Shown piece by piece: positions 45,690 to 53,902 of a stretch of 64,000 nt of DNA; the first letter of the stretch is position 1, and the number at the start of each line of letters is the position of its first letter. The stretch lies in contig CM051456.1 in the NCBI GenBank assembly GCA_028274465.1, positions 77,982,753-78,046,752 of the forward strand, given 5' to 3'. The stretch comes from Plantago ovata (lineage: Eukaryota > Streptophyta > Magnoliopsida > Lamiales > Plantaginaceae). The notes beneath the pieces were generated by a model, which was not told the origin of the DNA, searched no databases, and saw only the letters and a program-made list of their open reading frames with translations. The position numbers and the translations under genes are program-made.

Positions 45690-47160
45690 AGCTTTACACA
45701 TGTCTATTCTGGTACTCAGCCGACAGAGGCCAAATATTCGGTAACATCTAGTATCACTTTTTATTTCCTCATTCTCTTTTGCTAGGGACTAGCTTGAGTT
45801 TCATGAGGGGGGATGGGATGTGAACCATGATATTAGTATTGTTTGGCTTTTTGCATGTTGAGTATGGTATCTTGTGTTTTGTTTGCATTTGCATTTGCAC
45901 GTTTATCGCTTTCTTAGTATTTAGTTGCATACACTACATTCATCCTAGTATAGTTTTGCATGTTTTTTGTGTGGAGTTTATTGCCAAATTTTTTGAACTT
46001 TTTTATTGGGTAGATTAACTAGTTATGACCTTTGACCATGCGTTTCATCTCTATGAATTTGTTTGAGGTTTTTCTCGCTTGACTTGTTACATTTATATAT
46101 GCACTTAGTTAAGCTTGGTAGTCTCGACATCACTTAGTGGTGTTTTCTCTATTGCGGTTCACGAAGGCCTTTATAATAAGATGATGCATGTTAGAGTCTT
46201 GTGGTTATTTTCCCGTGTAATTATGTACCTAAGAGGCAACAAGTCTTCACCTTGCTTTGAGATTGCTAAATGCCTAGGAAGGAGGTAGTGTGAGATTGTG
46301 TTATCCTTTGTTTGAAACCTATTCTAACGAATAGGTTTGGGGAGGGGGTTATGCTTTCATTATGACTTGTTTTTCGATTTTAAGTGTCGTGAGTTTGTTT
46401 TTCTTTTTCGTAAAGTTTGTTCTCCAACCTAATCTTTGGAATAGGTTTGGGGAGGTCGTTTGTGAGTCTTTGTAATTTATTTTTCGTTGTGCTACTGCTG
46501 GCTACAAAAAAAAAAATCGAAAATTTCCAGAAATCTGGAAAAGCAAAAAAATAGCAAAAAGACCCAAAAAAAAACAAAGAAGGGTCCAAAGAAAGTCAAA
46601 AAGCAGTTTAACAAAGTGTTTGTCTCGTTTTTCAATTCTTGTAATGTTCGTAATCGAGTTGTAAAGTGTGTCTTTTGTTTGTTTGAGTGTCATCTGTTCT
46701 AGACCACCCTCGTCCTGCCATTCAGGAAGTGGTGATTAGTTTATGACTTTGCTTGAGAGATGCGTAGAATAGGGGAGTGTGAACTTTTAGGGAACCCTCT
46801 TTCGTTTGATGAGAGCCAGTATTGGTTCGACCTCTTTGAGGAAAAGTCTTAACTTGGTGAACAGTAGTAAGTCCTCAGTTTCATAGGCACGGGACAACCA
46901 TTCGTATTTTAACATGTTTCATTACGTCGTCACTGACTAGGTGCAGGTAGAGAATGTTACGAGAGACTATCTTGTTTAACATAGTGCATATGTGAATGTG
47001 TATGAGTCAATCGAGGCATTCTTCAACCAATATCCATGTTATGATTTGTATGGTCATTGTTCATAAGTTTTTGATAGACTCAATAGATTAGTTCATTTTA
47101 ATTGGCATGAGACTCCATTTTGTGTGTTGCATTGGTTTTTTGCATTAGAGTTTAGCTTAG
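45690..47160 (+). other. Element B 3' noncoding region with hairpin/purine repeats
   Basis: No supported ORF. Colinear with 53880-55315 of element C ('tgtgtggagtttattgcca', 'tagtctcgacatcac', 'cctaggaaggaggtag', 'gatgagagccagtattggtt'). Contains two units CCTATTC..GAATAGG/CCTAATC..GAATAGG each followed by tttggggagg (46316-46350, 46426-46457) and an A-rich stretch (46504-46600). It is conserved in an element with a different coding content, so it probably holds cis-acting signals. Confidence 0.7.
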
Positions 47161-47197
47161 TTGCTTGAGGACAAGCAAAGGTTCGATTTGGGGAGTT
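47161..47197 (+). promoter_or_regulatory. Hairpin plus polypurine tract of element B
   Basis: Stem TTGCTTG-AGGA-CAAGCAA (47161-47178) followed by aggttcgatttggggagtt directly against the 3' LTR. Confidence 0.85.
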
Positions 47198-48364
47198 TGA
47201 TGAACGTGTATTTTACACTTTCATTCGAGTCTTTTTCACCAATTTAGCTATCCTCTATGTTAATTTAGCTTATATTTTAGTGCATTTTATTAGAATAGTG
47301 TCACGTTTCCCTTTTCTTTGCATTTTTCAGGTTTTAGGTGAAAAACGTATTTTTATGGGCAATATTAATGAAGAGGACGAAGTTTTAGTGTTTCAAGGAC
47401 ATCCGTGGTGTATCTAGAAGTGTCCAGACGAGTTTTGAGGCCTAGGGGACGAGTTTCAAGGCTTAAAGGTCACTAGAAGGCAAAATCGAGTCCAAAAAGG
47501 AAACCAAGAGCCAAAAACTCGCTACCACCGACCTGGAGCTCCCAGGCGGTTCGCCCGGTGCCAGGCGGTTCGCCTGGCATGTTTCGTAAACTATATATAG
47601 TTTCGCCTATTTTGTTCGTTTTTCATACCTTTTCACCTTATTTTGAGAGACAAATTCTCCATAGCTTGTTCTGGGAATTATTAGCATAGAAGACTCTTTT
47701 TCTTATTGATTTGGAAGCTTAAGCATAGAGATTGGACATCTTTGATTCTCGATTCTTGCTTGTGAGTTAGCAATTCATCGGAGATTGACAACCTTCGTTG
47801 GTAACTTGTATCTCACGATTTTTCTGCTTTTATTTATTTCATTCAACATGTTTTCATTCAATCTTGCTTTGATTCTTGTTGATTGCAATTTATCTATTAG
47901 TAGCTAAATCTATCGTTGGTGATAGTATGTGATTTCTTAGCTAGGGTTCTTAATTATGCATGAGTGGTTTCGCGCGTTTAAGACTTGATTTATTGTTTTA
48001 TTTCTTTGATCTATCTAAGCCATCTATCTTCATAGTGTAGAATTGAAAGGAACACATAGGACAATTCACGATCATAGATTTCTATACAAACTTCAAGTAC
48101 TTCATGCATGATCATTACCCGTTGCTTTGGATGATCATACTATCACTAACTTCCATTATATTGGTAAGAAAAATTTGTGCTTTGCTTGATTCCTGATTTA
48201 TAGTTTAAGTTAAATTAGATAAATCTAGTTATAGTCCTTAGAGATCTACACTCGAGGTTATCTTACTTCTACACTACATGCCTTGGTTTTCGTTGTAGTT
48301 GTGAGTTGCCTTTGGCTAAAAACAAATTTATTTGATTATTCGAGTCTGACAATCTCATTCAATC
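47198..48364 (+). mobile_element. 3' LTR of element B
   Basis: 1167 bp, TGATGAACG to about ctcattcaatca (one extra base near the end). Palindromes at 47541-47577 (ccaggcggttcgcctgg) precede a TATA box (47591-47600). It is closer to the solo LTR at 19037 than to the 5' LTR of element B. Confidence 0.88.
47535..47580 (+). repeat. GC-rich palindrome pair upstream of TATA (3' LTR of B)
   Basis: cccaggcggttcgcccgg and gccaggcggttcgcctggc, back to back, 13 bp before the TATA box. Core GCGGTTCGC. Confidence 0.8.
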
Positions 48365-48829
48365 ACTCACTACTGAAGAAGTACGGCGTTACTCATAATG
48401 TTGATACACCATATCATGCACAAACTTCTGGGCAAGTAGAGGTTAGCAACCGGGAAATTAAGAAGATCCTTGAGCGTGTAGTGAAGCCTAGCAGGAAAGA
48501 TTGGGCTGGAAAACTGAATGATGCGCTTTGGGCATATAGAACCAGCTACAAAACAGTAATTGGCACCACACCGTACAGACTAGTGTTTGGGAAAGCATGC
48601 CACCTTTCGGTTGAGCTCGAGCACCGAGCTTATTGGGCAATAAAAAGGAGCTCAACCTTGATATGGGAAAAGCTGGGGAATAAAGGTTGATGAAGCTCGA
48701 CGAGCTTGATGAACTACGCCTCGGTGCCTATGAGAACTCCAAGCTTTACAAGGAACGAACCAAGAAGTATCACGACCGTGGCATTGTGCGGAAAGAGCTG
48801 ATCCCTGGCCAGAAAGCCTTAGTATTCAA
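48365..48829 (+). pseudogene. Athila integrase core/C-terminal fragment
   Basis: Starts mid-domain ([20 protein letters not shown]) and contains the catalytic Glu segment [16 protein letters not shown], then [39 protein letters not shown] 2-bp change near 48645 and a TAA at 48685 break the frame; homology continues in a second frame (MKLDELDELRLGAYENSKLYKERTKKYHD...GQKALVFN) until the LTR of element C at 48830. It is the target sequence into which both neighbouring LTR elements went, probably the remainder of an older Athila. Confidence 0.9.
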
Positions 48830-50234
48830 TGATGAACGTATTTTTGACGCGTTCATCTTGTCTTTTTTACCTTCTTTTGCTATCTTCTAGCCTTGTTTTT
48901 TGGTTAGTTTTGTAGAATAGTGTCACGTTTTGTGTTTTCTGCATTTTCAGGCACTTAGGTACGAAACGACGTTTTTGGAGCTAAAAACGAGCCTTTTTGA
49001 TGGAAAAGATGGCCCCGTTGAAGTTCCCCAATCTCCGTGGCTTGTTCGTGAGTGTCTGAGCCTTAATAAGCATTGAGAAAGATGAGTCCAAGGCACCCGA
49101 GGCCCGTACGAGGGCAAAGAGATTGAGTTTGAAGACAAAAATCTGCCCAGGAGCCAAGCTAAGCGCCTGGAATAGTGAAGCGCTCCGCTTCATTTTCCAG
49201 GAGCTTGGGCACAGCAGCCAAGCGAAGCGCTTGGAGGGCCCAAGCGCTTCGCTTGCCAAGCGCTCCGCTTGGCCCCTCCAAGCGGTCCGCTTGGCAGCGG
49301 TTACGTTTTCGGATTTTCCTTCTTAGATCTGATCTTCTGTTACTTTTTCACATACTTTTGAACGGTAGCTTCGTTTTGGAGAGCTCCTAGGCCCCAAAAT
49401 TCAGAGAAAACTCAGATACATTGTATTTTTAGATTGGATTAAAGGTTTTGGCATAGGATTGCATCCGTTGTTTCATCTACGGAGAGGTTTTCATCACTAC
49501 CCACCGATTAGTGACAGCTTGGTGGTAACATTGTATCATTATCTCTTGTCTAGTAGTTTGATTTGATGTATTCTATTTGCAATTCATATGATTTGATGTC
49601 TATGTTGATGAATATGAGTAGCTAAATCCTTTGTGTTGGTGGTAGAATGTAGAATATGCATGCTATGGGTTATGTTTATGCTTACATGAGATTGTGATTC
49701 AATCTTGCTGCAAATTCCTTCATATGATTCTTAGTTGCCTATAAAATATATTCGAATAGAGTATAGTGACAAACTCTTGGTCAATGAAAGCTATAGGATT
49801 GTATGTTAGAGATTTGCAGCATGCTAGATAAATGGTGTTAGTGACAAGCACCTCTAAAGTATTGATAGTGGTCTTTTATGATGTGTGTCTTGAAAGTTAC
49901 CTAGACAAGTTGCTTAGCAGACTTGATCGAAGGTTTTACGCACTGAACTTGTGAGCATATTCGTAACCCATGCATGTGTATTTGATTTCTACCACCAACC
50001 GTTTTCCAAACTTGATTACAACAATCTGATTTCTCGTTGCTTTGTTCTAAGCAAACAATTCTACAAACATTTGAACTCGTTGACTGAAATTACTAGCAAA
50101 AACCTCAAGCAAAGCCACGTTAGGTCACGAGAGAACGACACTCGGGGACAACTTGCCATTGCACTCTTGTTTGTGTAGTGATAAGTGTTCTTAGGCTTTT
50201 AAACAAATTTAATTGGCGAAAAACGACATCATCA
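48830..50234 (+). mobile_element. First LTR of element C
   Basis: 1405 bp, TGATGAACG to gacatcatca. It shares 'agaatagtgtcacgtttt' with the other Athila-type LTRs but has its own palindrome family and no clear TATA box. It interrupts the integrase fragment after LVFN. Confidence 0.92.
49140..49300 (+). repeat. GC-rich palindrome cluster in first LTR of C
   Basis: Cores GCGAAGCGC, GCGCTTCGC, GCGCTCCGC and GCGGTCCGC with arms caa/ttg (ccaagcgaagcgcttgg and similar), plus a longer one, gaagcgctccgcttc. The second LTR lacks one 16-bp unit at about 49250. Confidence 0.85.
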
Positions 50235-50237
50235 ATT

Positions 50238-50255
50238 TGGCGCCATTGCCGGGGA
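50238..50255 (+). promoter_or_regulatory. Primer-binding site for tRNA-Asp (C unit 1)
   Basis: TGGCGCCATTGCCGGGGA, one mismatch to the tRNA-Asp complement, three bases after the LTR. Confidence 0.9.
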
Positions 50256-50379
50256 CTTAACTCCTTTGGTTGGTGTTTTTGTTTTTTGGTTTTTTCAGCC
50301 AACATCTCTTCTTTGTCTCATTTCTGTTTTTGTTTCTTTTTGCTTGAGACACTCACTATCTTGTATTTCAGGTGAGTGC

Positions 50380-51049
50380 ATGCCTAGAACCCGAACGGGT
50401 GGACCTATTATTGAACCTTTTGTGGACGAGATCAATCGTTTGTTTCAAAGGAGAAGGAGGAATTTGAATCTCGAGTTTGAAGGAGTAGCATCTAGAGCTT
50501 CCACTTCTGATATTCGAGAAGAGTCTTCCTCTTATCTTTTGGAGCCAATTCTTGAATCTGTTTACTTGGAAGGTGAAATGGCGGAGCGGCCTATACGTAC
50601 ACTTACTAAGCCTACGGTTGGGGCTAGAGGACCAGAAATTGTCCTCAATGATGCCACAAGGAACTTGGAGATCAAGAATTACATGTTCCAACAACTTCCC
50701 AAATTCTATGGGATGGCTAATGAGGGTTGCCGGTGTAGAGGTGAAGACTAATTTCATCGTTATGCCTACATCTTGTGCTAAGCTTAAGGATGTGGTTCTC
50801 TTGGGTAGAGCCTTCATCAACAAAGTGCGTATGGTTATAGACATGTATCGCCGAACATGTCACTTTGAGCTAAATGGCAAGCAACACACGTTGCGAGCCA
50901 TTGTTGATTCATGTGCTTATGTTGATACTAACGAACTTGTAGAATTTTTTGGTCCACTTTATGTTCGTCAAGATGTGCAGGGAATTGATGCTTTGAGAAG
51001 CAATTGGAGGGGGAAGTCTAGTACCCAAGGTGAAATCAATTCCGCATGA
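50380..51049 (+). pseudogene. Element C gag-protease, internally deleted (unit 1)
   Basis: Starts at ATG 50380 (MPRTRTGGPIIEPFVDEINR), identical in layout to unit 2, up to MANEG (about 50728). There a deletion of about 1.64 kb joins the gag start to the end of protease (VAGVEVKTNFIVMPTS...KDVVLLGRAFINKVRM). The join lies at a short shared 'gagg' and changes the frame, so the first frame stops at 50749. No capsid, knuckle or protease active site remains. Confidence 0.9.
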
Positions 51050-51091
51050 GTTGTGAAGAGTCGAGCCAACGACTTTTAAACGAAGGCGCAT

Positions 51092-51109
51092 CTCGGGAGG
51101 CAACCCGAG
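51092..51109 (+). other. Stem-loop CTCGGG-AGGCAA-CCCGAG (unit 1)
   Basis: Perfect 6-bp stem with 6-nt loop, about 45 bp after the gag-protease stop; repeated at 59236-59253. I recall similar 'GGGAGGCAACCC' words after pol in other plant Athila elements. Possible RNA signal. Confidence 0.7.
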
Positions 51110-51227
51110 GTTGTAGGTACTTGCATATAGATTAGGAGCACGTTTAAATTTTGTTTCGTTGTTTAGACAAGGTTTTTGGGGTGAAAATTTAGCAAAAGTC
51201 GAAAAAAAATGGACTTGGGAGCTTCAG

Positions 51228-51490
51228 GTCCCAAGCGAACCGCTTGGCAAGCCTAAGCGGTCCACTTGGATTTCCAGTAAGAATGGAAGTAAGAATTCCA
51301 TTCTTACTGGAAATCCAAGCGGAGCGCTTGGCAGGTCCAAGCGGTCCGCTTGGATTTCCAGTAAGAATTTCATTCTTACTGGAAATCCAAGCGGAGCGCT
51401 TGGCAAGTCCCAAGCGGACCGCTTGCCAAGCGCTTCGCTTGGGACGGCCCAAGCGCTTCGCTTGGCTTTCCTTAAGAAAGCTAAGCGGGG
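51228..51490 (+). repeat. Palindrome array with long hairpin (unit 1)
   Basis: About ten units with cores GCGAACCGC, GCGGTCCAC, GCGGAGCGC, GCGGTCCGC, GCGGACCGC, GCGCTTCGC. Between them tggatttccagtaagaat (51350-51367) and its exact complement attcttactggaaatcca (51373-51390) form an 18-bp stem. Both strands are open across the array, giving spurious repetitive peptides. Confidence 0.85.
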
Positions 51491-51680
51491 CACTTGTGTA
51501 TCAAAGCTCTCCACTTCGTTTTTCTTCCTCCATTGCCGATTTAGCATCCCAAAAATCTCAATCTCTCTCAATTCACCACCAATTCTTGCAATCTTGTGCA
51601 TTTTACAAAGCCCATCACCCCCTCTATCATCTAAACCGATCAAATTTCACGTTTGAAGCATCCATAGCAAGGAATCAAAG

Positions 51681-52160
51681 GTACCTCTCATGAACCCTAA
51701 CTTTCTTGAATTTGAGATTTTATCTTAAGTAGCTTCAATTGTGTTATGCATTGGTGAATTAGAGTTTGATGATGATTGTTGAGCATGTTTCTTACTAGAT
51801 GTGATGTCTAAATTCGAATTTTACTCCTCTTGATTTATGATGAATTCTATTGCTCGAATTCTTGCTATATAATTGTTTGATGATTGTTAGCCTTGAATTT
51901 GAGTTATGTTATGATTATGGTGATGTTGTGATTGCATGAGAATGTGTTGGATTGGTTGGGTAATTTAATTGGAGAGTTTGTTTGCTTGGTTTATATTCGT
52001 ATAGATTTATCGTAACGAAGTGTTAAAGCTTCTCGATTTGTTCATATGAACTTTAGCAAGCCCTCAAACTCACCATGAGATTACTTGAGTGAGTATTGGA
52101 GTCTAGGAGTCAAGTCAAATTCTCATTGTCTCTTGAAGTTATCTAATAAAATTATTCTAG
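51681..52160 (+). other. Candidate leader intron before the second ORF (unit 1)
   Basis: Donor-like AAAG|GTACCT and acceptor-like TTATTCTAG|GTACC, with ATCTAATAAA just upstream as branch-like site; the T-rich interior lacks ORFs. The ATG of the ORF is 5 bp after the acceptor. The same 480-bp segment occurs at 59840-60319. Confidence 0.4.
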
Positions 52161-52165
52161 GTACC

Positions 52166-53161
52166 ATGGACACAAGAGCCAAGAAGAAAGCAAGGAAGGA
52201 TGGAGCTTCAACCTCCAAGGAGATTCCCCGTGATGAAGGCGACCGTGACCCATACAAAGAATCGGACGCATTGCGGAGGTTCCGATACAACTTCTATAGG
52301 GGAGGAGAACGGTCAGTGATTTGGGACCGTAGCATCTCCTTTACTTCAAAAGAGTTGGACGTACTAAATGGGACAAAATATGAGAACAAGGGACTTTTCT
52401 TTGATGTACCCTATGCACCCTATGCTCACCTTACCAGGCTTATAACGGAGAGAGGATGGACCTTCTATGGGAAAGAACTCTACGGATGGGATAGAGACCT
52501 TGTCAAGGAGTTCCACATTGCCTTCGAGGACTATAACTATAAGGCCGAAGCAGTACCTATTCGTGGTGTGATGGTCCCTTTCTCACCATTGAGTATCACT
52601 AGTTTCATTATGGGACTAGAGGAACCCTTGCGGGAAGACAAGAATAAGGTAGCATACTATGTGAGTGATCCCTATGTGCACTATGTCTATGACCCAACGA
52701 TTGAGAAGTTTCCGAGGAGGTTAGCCGGGGTTCTGACAACCAAGGACTACAAGCCAAGGAAGACGCGTCTCGATAACACCTTGAAGTATAAAGATTTGCA
52801 CTTGCACGCCCGCATGATCCTACCTTTCGTGGTAGCTAATCTGATACGGGGACTCATAACCGAAGAGATAACGCCGGAAGTAGGGATCTTAATCTATTCC
52901 CTCATGGCGAACTTGCCCATCACTCTCGGGGACATCATCTTCCAGCAATTCGAGATTAAACGAGAACCCGGCCACCCACTAGTCTTCCCACATCTGATCA
53001 CTGCTATGTGTGAGAAAGCAAATATGCCAAACATCCGGCGCACCGAGGCATCGTGGGAACCAATCGACATAGAGACATACGATCTGATACTCCACCGCTT
53101 CGGAGTAGAGCAAGGGTTCGAAGACCCTTGTCCCCTTGTCATCCCTCACCGACCCGAGTGA
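52166..53161 (+). CDS. Plant-transposon-protein-like ORF of element C (unit 1)
   Basis: 331 codons, intact. I chose ATG 52166 (accATGgac, good context) over an upstream in-frame Met at 52085 that lies in leader-like sequence. N-terminus basic (MDTRAKKKARKDG). The body resembles the 'putative plant transposon protein' domain (Transposase_32-like): ERGWTFYGKELYG, EFHIAFEDYNYKAE, VPIRGVMVPFSPLSITSFIMG, then LHARMILPFVVANLIRGLITEE and IYSLMANLPITLGDIIF. In Athila-type elements such an ORF follows gag-pol where an envelope gene would be. No signal peptide or clear membrane span is visible. Biochemical role unknown. Confidence 0.75.
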   Translation: MDTRAKKKARKDGASTSKEIPRDEGDRDPYKESDALRRFRYNFYRGGERSVIWDRSISFTSKELDVLNGTKYENKGLFFDVPYAPYAHLTRLITERGWTFYGKELYGWDRDLVKEFHIAFEDYNYKAEAVPIRGVMVPFSPLSITSFIMGLEEPLREDKNKVAYYVSDPYVHYVYDPTIEKFPRRLAGVLTTKDYKPRKTRLDNTLKYKDLHLHARMILPFVVANLIRGLITEEITPEVGILIYSLMANLPITLGDIIFQQFEIKREPGHPLVFPHLITAMCEKANMPNIRRTEASWEPIDIETYDLILHRFGVEQGFEDPCPLVIPHRPE

Positions 53162-53180
53162 TTTTGCGGTGGTGGTACTC

Positions 53181-53562
53181 CTTTTTGATACTCTTAATTG
53201 ATGTTATGACTTATGACTCTTGTACTCTTTATTTGCTTTTATAGTTGTGGCCTGTGTGCCTTTTGTCGTGATTCGTTTAGTCTAGTTTTTGTCTTGGTGC
53301 CTTAGGTGATTTAAGATAGGAAAAAAGGTTGAAAATCTGGAAACAGAGCCAAGCGAAGCGCTTGGAAGGGCCTTTTTGATACTCTTAATTGATGTTATGA
53401 ATTATGACTCTTGTACTCTTTATTTGCTTTTATAGTTGTGGCCTGTGTGCCTTTTGTCGTGATTCGTTTAGTCTAGTTTTTGTCTTGGTGCCTTAGGTGA
53501 TTTAAGATAGGAAAAAACGTTGAAAATCTGGAAACAGAGCCAAGCGAAGCGCTTGGAAGAGC
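53181..53562 (+). repeat. 191-bp tandem duplication ending in a palindrome unit
   Basis: 53181-53371 and 53372-53562 are near-identical ('ctttttgatactcttaattg' to 'gccaagcgaagcgcttggaa'). The junction falls at the palindrome gccaagcgaagcgcttgg. Unit 2 continues into further palindromes (53540-53690). Confidence 0.9.
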
Positions 53563-53690
53563 CAAGCGGTCCGCTTGAAATTCCAGAAAGTTTTGTAACT
53601 TTCTAAAAATTCAAGCGGAGCGCTTGGAACCTCCCAAGCGCCCCGCTTACCAAGCGGACCGCTTGGCGGGAGCCAAGCGGTCCGCCTGGA
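53540..53690 (+). repeat. Palindrome cluster downstream of the second ORF
   Basis: Cores GCGAAGCGC, GCGGTCCGC, GCGGAGCGC, GCGCCCCGC, GCGGACCGC and GCGGTCCGC with arms caa/ttg or caa/tgg, including a ttccagaaagttt...aactttctaaaaat inverted repeat. Confidence 0.8.
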
Positions 53691-53861
53691 CCCTGTACCC
53701 AGATTTTCCTCGTTTTTTCCATTCTTCTCACCTTTGTGCACCCGTTTTCACTTGTTTCTTGAGTCCTTTCAGGTACTACTCATATATAGGAGATTGGACA
53801 CAAACCTATATCTCAGGGAAGTGTACTTCCAATCCAATTTTTCCTTTTCATTCAACTTTTC

Positions 53862-53902
53862 TTTGCTCGAGGACGAGCAAAAGTTTAGGTTTGGGAAGGG
53901 GG
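53862..53902 (+). promoter_or_regulatory. Internal hairpin plus polypurine-like tract
   Basis: Stem TTTGCTCG-AGGA-CGAGCAAA (53862-53881), then gtttaggtttgggaaggggg. It resembles the terminal hairpin-PPT at 55316-55352 with a compensated base pair, but lies 1.45 kb upstream of the LTR. Confidence 0.65.

Larger units (their letters stand above)
39853..48364 (+). mobile_element. Athila-type Ty3/gypsy element 'B', decayed
   Basis: 5' LTR (39853-41146, missing about its first 20 bp), primer site, gag, protease, RT, RNase H, start of integrase, 3' noncoding region, hairpin plus polypurine tract, and 3' LTR (47198-48364). The two LTRs belong to visibly different subfamilies (their GC-rich cores differ), so the element is probably recombinant. 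The RT-before-integrase order and DLGAS protease give Ty3/gypsy, Athila-type. The rest of integrase and any further ORF are deleted. Confidence 0.85.

Noticed and set aside
51159..51693. Overlapping ORFs on both strands with repeated PSGPLG / SKRSAW / AERLA peptides
   Set aside because: They are translations of the palindrome array, which is stop-poor in all frames. There is no codon-level signal, and frames shift between the two units of element C.
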